Below are positions 30,872 to 38,706 of a DNA stretch of 64,000 nt, in pieces. The notes beneath the pieces are model-generated. The model did not search any database and was not told the origin of the DNA. It was given only the letters and a program-made list of their open reading frames with translations. The translations under genes were made by a program, and so were the position numbers. Position 1 is the stretch's first letter. The number at the start of each line of letters is the position of its first letter. The stretch comes from Streptomyces sp. R33. Lineage in GTDB: Bacteria > Actinomycetota > Actinomycetes > Streptomycetales > Streptomycetaceae. The DNA lies in NCBI RefSeq assembly GCF_041200175.1, contig NZ_CP165727.1, positions 7,682,001-7,746,000 on the forward strand, given 5' to 3'.

Positions 30872-31839
30872 ATGGTCGTCGAGGTGGGGTAAGCGCAGGC
30901 GTGGGACCTGGAATCCCGGGCGCCCTGGCGGCCGATATCCGCCGGGGAGGCCCGGGAGCGGGATGCCGCCGGGCTTCCTTACGCCGTGGTGTACCGGGAG
31001 CCGGGCCGGGAGGCTCCGCTGGAGGTCCGGCTCGTCTCCTGGCGGGACCACTACGTCGGGCTGTGGGTCTACGACGCCCAGGGCCGCCGCACGTACGACC
31101 TGGACATGCGGCTGCTGGCACTACACCGGCCCGGAGATGGCGTGCGGCGGTACCCGGACGGGCAGACGGCGGAGTTCGATGTGCACTGCCCCCGGACGGC
31201 GGTCGAGCTCTCCGCCGACGGTGCCGCCCGCATCTCGCACCAGCCCGAGGGCATGCGGGGCGCCTCCCTGGAGGCCGAGGTGTCGGTGGCCGAGGAGGAC
31301 CTCTGGTCGGCCCGCCCGGATTTCGACGACTGGCCGGCGCTCCCGGTCGCGGACGCGCTCCCGGACCGGGTCGCCGCGAAGCTGGTGTCCGCGGCGTCCG
31401 GCTGGCGCGGGGAGCCCTCCCGGCTGCGCGGGTCCACCGACTTCGACCGGGTCTTCCGGCCCGGCACCCACATCGGCGACGCCCCGGTGGCGGCCTGGGA
31501 GATGGCGCTCGGCCCGGGGACGATACGCTCCGGCTCCGTGCGGGAGCGGCCTTCGGCTTCGGCACGGACGGGGCAACGGGCGCCTTCGGCGACGCCGCGG
31601 TCTGGCAGGACCTGCGGGACCTGCTGGAGCGGGCGAACTGGCAGGGATCACCCGAGGCCGACAAGCTCGCCGATTCGGCCGCCGGCATGCACCTCGACGG
31701 CGGCGGCCTGGGCGCGGACCTGGCGGTCTTCTGCACGGGCAGCGATGGCGTCCACCCGGTTTGGGTGGGCCGGTCGGCCTCCGGAGAGGTCGACTGCGTC
31801 GACGTCCAGACTGCCTTCGAGCTGGACCTCGACGCCTGA
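30872..31839 (+). pseudogene. Disrupted hypothetical gene (in-frame TAA plus frameshift)
   Basis: AGGGGGCGGCA precedes ATG (reading MVVEVG) but a TAA follows as codon 7. The same frame then continues as a convincing protein: AWDLESRAPWRPISAGEARE, LPYAVVYREPGREAPLEVRL, LVSWRDHYVGLWVYDAQGRR. At about 31520-31555 the coding potential shifts to another frame (AGAAFGFGTDGATGAFGDAA, AVWQDLRDLLERANW) and ends at a TGA. So one nonsense change and one frameshift separate three pieces of one roughly 320-residue gene. I do not recognise its family. Confidence 0.7.
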
Positions 31840-32612
31840 GCTCGTCCGCTGAGTGCGGTTCCGTGTCCACGTGAACGGTCCGGCCTGCGGCGGGAACCAG
31901 GCGGCGGTGGAGCGTCGGACCATTCTGATCGTGGTTCACACGTTCCCCATGACCCTGCCCGCTTCACTGGTGGAGGCGCACCGCGTCGATCTGGCCTCCA
32001 AGCCCCCGACGGCTGGCCTTCGCGGTGTTCGACGTTGCGACGGCCGCGTCCGGCGATACGTACGTACTGGGCGGGGCTCGCCGCGCCGTTGCCGGACTCC
32101 GGCGCAGCCTCCCAGGACCCGGCCGAGCGGGACTTCACGTACGGGATGGTCACCCGGTACGGGCCGGTCGGCGGCGCGAACCGGCCGTCACCGTCACTGA
32201 CCGAGCTCGTCTCGTCCTGCACGAGGCGGCCCTGCGAGTGGGGTGCGCCCCCGCCGGCGAGCTGCTCCTCGTGCACCGCGAGCAGAACCTGCTCCTGCGC
32301 GTGCCGGTACCGGAGGACCTGGGCGATCTGCCGGCGGCCTTGGAGGATGCCCCGCGGGCGTACGGGGCCCAGCGCGCCGCGCTGAAGAAGCAGTTCACCC
32401 CCGTGAACCGGCACTGGGCCGAGGCCTCGGCGAGGGTGCACCGGTTCTGAGCCCCGGCCGGCTGCGCGGTCCGCTCAGAGGCGCGGGATTCGCCGACGCC
32501 GGTCTGCTCGGGCGGATCACAGCGCCGGGCAGGCGGCCTGGGTGACCTTGCCGGCCTTGTCGGACACTCGGCGCGGGATCGACCTGGCGGGGAGCGCTGT
32601 TCGGGCTGCCCT
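31840..32612. other. Decayed region with C-terminal remnant of an unknown gene
   Basis: No intact gene is supported. At about 32172-32450 the plus strand has coding-like sequence (LVLHEAALRVGCAPAGELLL, HREQNLLLRVPVPEDLGDLP, FTPVNRHWAEASARVHRF) ending in a stop. The upstream continuation breaks into other frames (FAVFDVATAASGDTYVLGG; AERDFTYGMVTRYGPVGG). These look like pieces of one or two frameshifted genes. The rest up to the transposon fragment shows nothing recognisable. Confidence 0.4.
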
Positions 32613-32650
32613 GCCCTCAGGGCGGACGACGCTACTTTGACGACACCCCC
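32613..32650. repeat. Truncated end of the 178-bp miniature element
   Basis: This stretch matches the inverted complement of the left end of the complete element at 40.4 kb, with one 1-base gap: GGGCGGACGACGCTACTTTG continuing as ACGACACCCCC. No opposite end is found nearby, so it is a solo or truncated copy. The last five codons and stop of the TetR gene that follows are written in this repeat. Confidence 0.75.
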
Positions 32651-33219
32651 AGGAGACGGTCCACGAGGAGTTCCGGGTAGCCGGAGGCCGGCGGGTCGAT
32701 GCCGAAGATCGCCCGCAGGTAGAGCGGTGCGACGAGCTGGTCGAGGATCTGGTCGAGGGGTGGGGGGACCTCGCCGCGGGCGGTGGCGCGGTCGCGGATG
32801 CGTTCGATGGCGCCGATGCGGCGCTCGAACTGCTGCGCGCGTTCCCCTTGGGCTGTGGCGCTGCCCGGCATGGACAGGGCGACGGCGCGGATGAGCAGTC
32901 GCCCTTCCGGGGTGCGGATGCTCGCGACGCCCGCTTCGGCCCATGCCGTCAGGTCGCCCCGCAGGGTTCCGGTGTCGGCCAGCGGCCAGTCCCGTTCGAG
33001 GCGGGTGACGACCACGTCGGCCAGGAGCGCCTCCCGGCTGCCCCAGCGCCGGTAGACGCTGGTGTGGTTCACCCCGGCGCGTTGCGCGACCGCGGGGATG
33101 GTCAGGTCCGCCCCCTCGGGGTCGGACAGCAGGTCGATGACGGCCTGGTGGACCGCTGAGCGGACCTGCTCGGGGCTCTTGCGAAGGCGCGGGGCCGGTT
33201 GTTTCGAAGTCACCCCCAC
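32632..33219 (-). CDS. TetR-family transcriptional regulator
   Basis: A 195-residue TetR regulator. The HTH reads IPAVAQRAGVNHTSVYRRWG with the following SREALLADVV. The C-terminal domain (DQLVAPLYLRAIFG) matches the group with a TetR_C_16-like ending. Its final residues GVSSK and the TAG stop come from a transposon terminal repeat, so the original C-terminus may have been slightly altered. GTG start; a second GTG 6 bases on is equally possible. It is divergent from the hydrolase-SnoaL operon, with palindromes between. Confidence 0.87.
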   Translation of the reverse strand: MGVTSKQPAPRLRKSPEQVRSAVHQAVIDLLSDPEGADLTIPAVAQRAGVNHTSVYRRWGSREALLADVVVTRLERDWPLADTGTLRGDLTAWAEAGVASIRTPEGRLLIRAVALSMPGSATAQGERAQQFERRIGAIERIRDRATARGEVPPPLDQILDQLVAPLYLRAIFGIDPPASGYPELLVDRLLGVSSK

Positions 33220-33223
33220 ATCG

Positions 33224-33290
33224 TAAGCACAACTATTTGCTTAGTGGCGTCCGCAGGGTCTACAGTCCCCTCGTACGCACAGATCTGTGC
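33224..33290. promoter_or_regulatory. Two inverted repeats between TetR and hydrolase genes
   Basis: TAAGCA-N8-TGCTTA lies at 33224-33243, and the perfect 14-base palindrome GCACAGATCTGTGC lies at 33277-33290, just before the AAGGAGAG site of the hydrolase. Both carry a GCACA/TGTGC-like half (AAGCACAA, GTGCTTAA). They are the likely operators for the adjacent TetR protein. Confidence 0.6.
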
Positions 33291-33304
33291 TTAAGGAGAG
33301 TGTG

Positions 33305-34525
33305 ATGAAGCCGCTGCTGTTCCCCGACAACACCCAGTTCTGGTACGAGACCCTGCGCTCGATGAGCCACATCGCCTACGGGGGCGCCGACTTCGGCGAG
33401 GTCGTCTCCACCAGCGAGCGCATCAAGGAAGGCGACTACGACAGCTGGCACGAGGAGTGGATGGCGACCGCCGACCGGGTCGCCGCCGAAGCCCAGCGGG
33501 CCCTGGACGCGGGCCACACCATCAGCGCCCGGGACGGATTCCTGCGCGCCTCGAACTACTACCGCTCGGCGGAGTTCTTCCAGCACGGTCACCCGTGCGA
33601 CCCCCGCCACGACTACGCCTACGACCGCAGCGTGACCTGCTTCCAGGCCGCAGCCGCGCTCTACACCCCCCGCATCGAGCCGGTCCGCATCCCCTACGAG
33701 GGCACCACCCTGCTCGGCTACCTCTACCGGGCCGACGACACCGGCACGCCCCGCCCGACCCTGATCATGCACAGCGGTTTCGACGGCACCGCCGAGGAAC
33801 TCCACTTCAGCGGCGCGCTGGCCGCCGTGGAGCGCGGGTACACCGTCCTGACCTTCGACGGCCCGGGGCAGCCCGGCCCCCGCCACCACCAGGACCTGGT
33901 CTTCCGCCCGGACTGGGAGAACGTCATCACCCCGGTCGTCGACTTCGCCGAAACGCTCCCCGAGGTCGACAACAGCCGCATCGCGCTCCTCGGGAGCAGC
34001 ATGGGCGGCATACTCGCCCCCAGGGCAGCAGCCTTCGAACACCGCCTCGCCGCCCTGATAGCCGTCGACGGCGTCTACGACCTCGGCCAGATATCCACCC
34101 GCCACCTCCCCGGCGACCGCGACCAGGCGGAACGGCTCCTGCGCGCGGATTCCGCCCCCGAACTCGACGCCCGCCTCGATCAGATCATGGATCAGGACGC
34201 CACCGCACGGTGGGCGATCAACCACGGCATGTACGTGATGGGCGTCGACACTCCACGGGCCTTCAGCGCCTCGTACCTCGACTACACCCTCGACGGCGGC
34301 ATCGCCGAGCTGATCCAGTGCCCCACCCTCGTGTGCGACGCCGCCGAGGACGAGTTCTTCAAGGGACAGCCCGAGCAGCTCTACGAGCACCTGACGTGCC
34401 CCAAGACCCTGATGCTGTTCACCGCCGAGGAAGGCGCCGGCGCCCACTGCCACCCCGGCGCCATGCGCCTGGCCCTCGCCCGCATCTACGACTGGCTGGA
34501 CACCACCCTCGCAGCCACGGCCTGA
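33305..34525 (+). CDS. Alpha/beta hydrolase, FrsA/DUF1100-like (large N-terminal helical domain)
   Basis: A 406-residue hydrolase. About 130 N-terminal helical residues (SHIAYGGADFGEV, DGFLRASNYYRSAEFF) precede an alpha/beta-hydrolase core: oxyanion region IMHSGFDGTAEE, nucleophile in LGSSMGGILAPR near residue 236, Asp in CDAAEDEFFKGQPE, His in GAGAHCHPGAM. This two-part layout is that of carbon-carbon hydrolases such as 2,6-dihydroxypseudooxynicotine hydrolase and of FrsA-like proteins. The ATG follows AAGGAGAG. It is the first gene of an operon with a SnoaL-like gene and is probably controlled by the divergent TetR protein. Confidence 0.88.
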   Translation: MKPLLFPDNTQFWYETLRSMSHIAYGGADFGEVVSTSERIKEGDYDSWHEEWMATADRVAAEAQRALDAGHTISARDGFLRASNYYRSAEFFQHGHPCDPRHDYAYDRSVTCFQAAAALYTPRIEPVRIPYEGTTLLGYLYRADDTGTPRPTLIMHSGFDGTAEELHFSGALAAVERGYTVLTFDGPGQPGPRHHQDLVFRPDWENVITPVVDFAETLPEVDNSRIALLGSSMGGILAPRAAAFEHRLAALIAVDGVYDLGQISTRHLPGDRDQAERLLRADSAPELDARLDQIMDQDATARWAINHGMYVMGVDTPRAFSASYLDYTLDGGIAELIQCPTLVCDAAEDEFFKGQPEQLYEHLTCPKTLMLFTAEEGAGAHCHPGAMRLALARIYDWLDTTLAATA

Positions 34526-34582
34526 GCGGCCCGCGCCGAACCCACACCCACACCCACGTACTCACCCGAAGGACGCGTCATC

Positions 34583-34975
34583 ATGAACCGCACCGGAATC
34601 GAAGCCGCCCTCAACGACCTGCTCTTCAACCACGACATCACCCTGGAGGAGGCCGCCGAGCGCCACTTCACCCCCGGGTACCGCCAGCGCACGGACGGCG
34701 AGTGGGCCGACCGCGCCGAGTTCCTCGACCACATCAGCCACCTGCGCGGAATCGTCGCCGGCGGCACGGTCGAGGTCCACGACGAGCTGTACGACGGCAA
34801 CAAGTACGCCGACCGGCACACCTGCCACATCACCAAGAACGACGGCACCACCGTCACCATGGAGGTCTACGTCTTCGCCGACCTCGCCCCCGACGGCCGC
34901 TTCCACCGCATCGAGGAAACCACCCTGATGCTGAGCGGTTCCGACGCCGACCGCAACATCGGCAGCGCCCGCTGA
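34583..34975 (+). CDS. NTF2/SnoaL-like small protein
   Basis: A 130-residue cone-shaped alpha+beta barrel candidate. ERHFTPGYRQRTDGEWADRA and EFLDHISHLRGIVAGGTVEV, then DRHTCHITKNDGTTVTMEVY and FADLAPDGRFHRIEETTLML follow the NTF2/SnoaL strand order. Such proteins bind or isomerise small molecules. It lies 57 bases after the hydrolase on the same strand, with an acceptable Shine-Dalgarno site, so the two probably handle the same substrate. Confidence 0.82.
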   Translation: MNRTGIEAALNDLLFNHDITLEEAAERHFTPGYRQRTDGEWADRAEFLDHISHLRGIVAGGTVEVHDELYDGNKYADRHTCHITKNDGTTVTMEVYVFADLAPDGRFHRIEETTLMLSGSDADRNIGSAR

Positions 34976-35221
34976 ACCCCCACCATGCCGACGGGGGCGG
35001 GCGGTGCGGGCGGCCGGGCCGACAGGCTCGCCTGCGCTGCTGCCCCGTCCCGCAGGCAGCGCCCGGCAAGGTGAGCGAGCGGCCCCTGGCCGGGCGCGGC
35101 AGGAGCCCTCGGGCCGGTTGTCGGCATTCGGTCGTGCAAAGGGGTTCACCGGGCGCGGCTGCTGGGGTAGAGAGAGCGGGGGCTCACGCGGTGGGGACGG
35201 GGCCCATGCGAAGGGACGGGC

Positions 35222-35611
35222 GTGTCGTTTCTGGTGGAGTTACCCGTGGGCGCAGCGGGCGCGGCGTCCGATGTGGTGAAGGTGGAGATCGCGGAGGCGG
35301 GGGAGGGGCTGGTCCAGGTCGCTCGACCGGGTCAGGTCGTGGCCCGGGCCACGCGGTCTCTGGGGGAGATGCTGGCCGGGGTCCGGCCGGTCGCACAGCG
35401 GTTCGTCGAGAGCTTTCGCGGCATGGCCGACGCGCCCGACGAGATCGTGGTCGAGTTCGGGCTGTCGCTCTCCGCCGAGGCCGATGTGGTGATCTCCAGC
35501 ACGGCGGCCGAGGCCAACTTCAGTGTGTCGCTGACCTGGCACAAATCGCCGCCCACCGACTCCGATACCCCCTCGGCCGCGCCTGCCGCGTCCGCCGGCC
35601 CGGCACAGTGA
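35222..35611 (+). CDS. Trypsin-co-occurring domain (Trypco1) protein, CU044_2847-like
   Basis: A 129-residue protein. VVKVEIAEAGEGLVQVARPG, SLGEMLAGVRPVAQRFVESF and EIVVEFGLSLSAEADVVISS, then EANFSVSLTW match the Trypco1 family, which typically lies next to a trypsin-like protease and a STAND/WD40 or other effector. No intact partner is present here; just downstream a remnant resembles the end of a WD40 protein. The last 20 residues are a Pro/Ala/Ser tail. GTG start. The role is inferred to be a regulator or scaffold of a protease-triggered system. Confidence 0.75.
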   Translation: MSFLVELPVGAAGAASDVVKVEIAEAGEGLVQVARPGQVVARATRSLGEMLAGVRPVAQRFVESFRGMADAPDEIVVEFGLSLSAEADVVISSTAAEANFSVSLTWHKSPPTDSDTPSAAPAASAGPAQ

Positions 35612-36109
35612 TCCCGTCGCCCCCCGATGCCGTCGGGGCGGCGGGTCCGAGGGTGCTCGACGCGGCCGTGCTGCGCATCCGCGGCCGTGCTCCGGCTGAG
35701 CGCCCCCTTGTCCGGCGCGCGTCCCCTCCGGCCGGTCGAGGCCCAGGACGTGTGGGGCCATCCCGCACGTTGCCTTCGGCTTTCCCTCCGGCCGCCCCGG
35801 TGGGGTACGGCATTCCGGCGTGCTGCGGACCGGCAGGTCAACGGCTGGGTACAGGCTCCGCCACCGCCATCATGCCGACCACGCCCGGGAGTTCGTCGTC
35901 CCAGACCGGCCGCCGCTGAAGCCAGTGAGACCCGGTAGCCGTTGGCGGCCAGGTCGACTCCGTGGATCCTGCGGCGAGTTACCTGATCCCCACCCGGGAC
36001 TGCTGTCGGCCGTGCCGGACTTGAGGGATCTGGTCCTTCCGCCCTCGCCGTACCCCAGCCTGTCGCCGTTCCAGGAGGCCGATGCGCCGGTCTTCCAGGC
36101 AGGGGTGCC

Positions 36110-36326
36110 TTGTCCCAGGGCAGGTTCTCGTTCATCGACGTCTCCAAGGACGGCCGTACGGTCATCTACGCGGACGCCGACGGCAAAGGCGGCCCCCCTC
36201 GTCCTGGACCCCGACCTGTGGCAGCGCGAGCTGTGCAGCATCATCGGCCACCGCGAGTTCACGGCCGAGGAAAGGGGCAGCCTCCCGGTGAAGCCCCCGG
36301 ACCACCCTGTCTGTACCGCTTCCTGA
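36110..36326 (+). pseudogene. Remnant of a WD40-type effector C-terminus
   Basis: Two frames contribute. First comes a beta-propeller blade-like GRFSFIDVSKDGRTVIYADA, then, after a shift near 36190, VLDPDLWQRELCSIIGHREF and TAEERGSLPVKPPDHPVCTA before a stop. The second part resembles the closing segment of actinomycete trypsin/STAND-WD40 proteins (W-x(5)-C-x-I-x-G-R-x-L-T-x-x-E-W type). Sequence between 35612 and 36110 gives no intact gene, only broken frames. Together with the Trypco1 gene it suggests a decayed system. Confidence 0.5.
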
Positions 36327-36390
36327 CTGCCGGGGGGGGTGTGGTGGACGGCCGCCATGGCGGCTGTGGCGCGCGTCACATCGGCCGCAT

Positions 36391-36419
36391 GTCACGAACG
36401 GGCCGACCGCTTCCGTCTG
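36391..36419 (+). promoter_or_regulatory. Candidate SigJ-type promoter of the oxidoreductase-sigJ operon
   Basis: GTCACG and CGTCTG are separated by 17 bases, 36 bases before the oxidoreductase start. The mycobacterial SigJ consensus I recall is GTCACA-N16-CGTCCT, which is close. A nearby GTCACA at 36375-36380 could be an alternative -35. The reading that SigJ drives its own operon is an inference. Confidence 0.45.
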
Positions 36420-36454
36420 GTGGTCGTCAGCAGCAGGCGGAGGAAGGCGGAGCG

Positions 36455-37657
36455 ATGGACGAACGGCACGGAGCAGGGGCGAGCACGCATCGTGTTCTGG
36501 TCCTGGGGGCGGGTTACGCGGGCATGTCCGCGGCGATCCAGCTCGCGGCCCGGGTCAAGGGACGCGAGGGCGTGCAGGTGACCCTGGTGAACGCGCAGGA
36601 GCGGTTCACCGAGCGGATGCGGCTGCACATGACCGGGACCGGGCAGCGGCTCGCCGAACTGAGCATCCCGGAGCTGCTGGCCGGCACGGGTGCGCAGTTC
36701 GTGCGCGGCTGGGTGACGGCGGTGGACGCGGACGCGAGGACCGTACGGATCGACGATGACCGGATCCTGCACTACGACACGCTCGTGTACGGGCTGGGCG
36801 GCGTGGCCGACACAGCGGCGGTGCCGGGGGCCGAGGACCACGCGTACACCCTGAACGGCGTGCAGGACGCCGGGGTGCTGGCCGACCGGCTGGCCGGGCT
36901 CGGCAGCGGCACGGTGGTGGTCGCGGGCAACGGGCTCACCGGCATCGAGTCGGCCGCGGAGATCGCCGAGCAGTATCCGGAGCTGAACGTCGTGCTGCTG
37001 GGCCGGAGCGAACCCGGCGCGGCCATGAACCCGAAGGCCAGGACGTATCTGCACGCCGCGCTCGAGCGTCTGGGCGTCCAGGCGCGTGGCGGGGCCGAGG
37101 TGGTGAAGGTGCTGCCCGATGCGGTCGAGCTGGCGGGCGGGGAGAGCATCCCCGCCGACGTGGTCCTGTGGACGAGCGGTACGCGGGTGTCGCCGCTGGC
37201 GGCCGCCGCCGGGCTGACCGTCGACGACCGCGGCCGCATCGTCACCGACGCCGCGCTGCGGTCGGTATCGCACCCGGAGGTGTACGCCGTGGGCGACGCG
37301 GCCGCCGTCCGCCAGGGCTACGGCGTCATGCACGGCACCTGCCAGGGCGGCATGCCGACCGGTGTGCACGCTGCGGTGTCGATCTTCCGGATGCTGAAGG
37401 GCAAGCAGCCCAAGCCCTTCCGATTCGGCTACTACCACACCCCGGTGAGCCTGGGGCGGCACGATGCGGTCGTGCAGTTCACCCGCCCCGACGACAGCCC
37501 CCGGCGGACGTATCTGACCGGCCGTACGGCGGCACGGTATAAGGAGACCGTGACTGCTTCCCCCTGGCCGACCTACGGCCGTATGAAGAAGATGCCCGCC
37601 TCGGGCGCGTTCTGGCCGCGCGGCGGCCGCTTCACCCGGGCCCAGGAGGTCCGGTGA
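36455..37657 (+). CDS. NAD(P)/FAD-dependent oxidoreductase (NDH-2-like)
   Basis: A 400-residue pyridine-nucleotide-disulfide-type flavoprotein. The FAD Rossmann motif is VLVLGAGYAGMSAAIQLA; the NAD(P) motif is VVVAGNGLTGIESAAEIAE near residue 150. VYAVGDAAAVRQGYGVMHG is the second FAD block. The class is like type-II NADH dehydrogenase, membrane-associated without a transmembrane helix. GGAGGAAGG precedes the ATG. The stop overlaps the sigJ start by 4 bases, and such an oxidoreductase plus SigJ pair is a recurring actinomycete arrangement. The electron acceptor is unknown, probably a quinone or a small redox molecule. Confidence 0.87.
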   Translation: MDERHGAGASTHRVLVLGAGYAGMSAAIQLAARVKGREGVQVTLVNAQERFTERMRLHMTGTGQRLAELSIPELLAGTGAQFVRGWVTAVDADARTVRIDDDRILHYDTLVYGLGGVADTAAVPGAEDHAYTLNGVQDAGVLADRLAGLGSGTVVVAGNGLTGIESAAEIAEQYPELNVVLLGRSEPGAAMNPKARTYLHAALERLGVQARGGAEVVKVLPDAVELAGGESIPADVVLWTSGTRVSPLAAAAGLTVDDRGRIVTDAALRSVSHPEVYAVGDAAAVRQGYGVMHGTCQGGMPTGVHAAVSIFRMLKGKQPKPFRFGYYHTPVSLGRHDAVVQFTRPDDSPRRTYLTGRTAARYKETVTASPWPTYGRMKKMPASGAFWPRGGRFTRAQEVR

Positions 37658-38574
37658 CCCAGCCGTCCGCGGACTTCGACCAGCAGATGTTCCACCAGCA
37701 CCGCAATCTGCTGTTCTCGGTGGCCTACCGTTTCCTCGGCACTGCGGCCGATGCCGAGGACGCGGTCCAGGACGCCTGGATCAAATGGTCGGCCGCCGAC
37801 CGCTCGCAGGTGGCCGATCCCAAGGCGTACCTGACGCGGATCGTGTCGAATCTGGCGCTGGAACGGCTGCGCTCCACCCGGTACAAGCGCGAAACGTATG
37901 TGGGGCCGTGGCTTCCCGAGCCCCTTCTCACCGGCGGGGACGCCGCCGAGGCCGTCACGGACGCCGAGTCGGTGTCGATGGCGATGCTGGTGGTGCTGGA
38001 GACGCTGAGCCCGCTCGAACGTGCGGTGTTCGTGCTGAAGGAGGTCTTCGACTTCAGCCATGCCGAGATAGCGGAGGCGGTGGAGCGCTCCGAAGTCGCG
38101 GTGCGGCAGGCCGCGCACCGCGCTCGGGAGCACGTACGGGCCCGTCGGCCGCGCTTCCCCACGGACCGCTCGAGGCAGCGCGAGGTCACCGAGCGGTTCT
38201 TCGCCGCCTCCACCGGTGGCGACGTCAACGCCCTGATGGAGCTGCTGTCCCCGGACGTCACCCTGTGGACCGACGGCGGCGGCAAGGTCCGCCAGGCCCT
38301 GCTTCCGGTCGTGGGCGCATCCACGGTCGCCGCCTGGTTCGCGGCCATCGGCACGGTCACCTACCAGGGCGTCGAGCCGGCCGACATGAACGCCGAACTC
38401 GTCGAAATCAACGGCGGGCCCGGCGTGCTGTTCAGCGGACCGAGCCGGGTGATCGCCACCGTCACCTTCGATTTCGACGCCGACGGCCGCATCGCCGCCA
38501 TCCACAACGTGGCCAACCCGGACAAGCTCCGGGCCATCGCCGAAGGCACCACTCACCACCTCCGGACGCGGTAG
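37654..38574 (+). CDS. sigJ: ECF sigma factor SigJ (with SnoaL-like C-terminal domain)
   Basis: A 306-residue group-IV sigma factor. Region 2 includes LLFSVAYRFLGTAADAEDAV and QDAWIKWSAADRS; region 4 has LSPLERAVFVLKEVFDFSHA and EIAEAVERSEVAVRQAAHRA. After about residue 175 comes a SnoaL-like domain (FFAASTGGDVNALMELLSPD, VTLWTDGGGKVR). This ECF41-type layout has no separate anti-sigma factor; the C-terminal domain tunes activity. The GTG start overlaps the oxidoreductase stop, so the two are co-translated. A SigJ-like promoter lies before the operon, which would allow autoregulation. Confidence 0.92.
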   Translation: MTQPSADFDQQMFHQHRNLLFSVAYRFLGTAADAEDAVQDAWIKWSAADRSQVADPKAYLTRIVSNLALERLRSTRYKRETYVGPWLPEPLLTGGDAAEAVTDAESVSMAMLVVLETLSPLERAVFVLKEVFDFSHAEIAEAVERSEVAVRQAAHRAREHVRARRPRFPTDRSRQREVTERFFAASTGGDVNALMELLSPDVTLWTDGGGKVRQALLPVVGASTVAAWFAAIGTVTYQGVEPADMNAELVEINGGPGVLFSGPSRVIATVTFDFDADGRIAAIHNVANPDKLRAIAEGTTHHLRTR

Positions 38575-38706
38575 GCCCGTACTTCGGGACGCGCTGTCCC
38601 GCGCGGTCCTGGTGCCGCCGCCGGGGTGCACGTGCTGATCGCCGGATACCGGCCAAAGGGTTGTGCCGGGGGCTTGTCCGGGGGAGGGGCGGGCAGGAGC
38701 CGGGGC

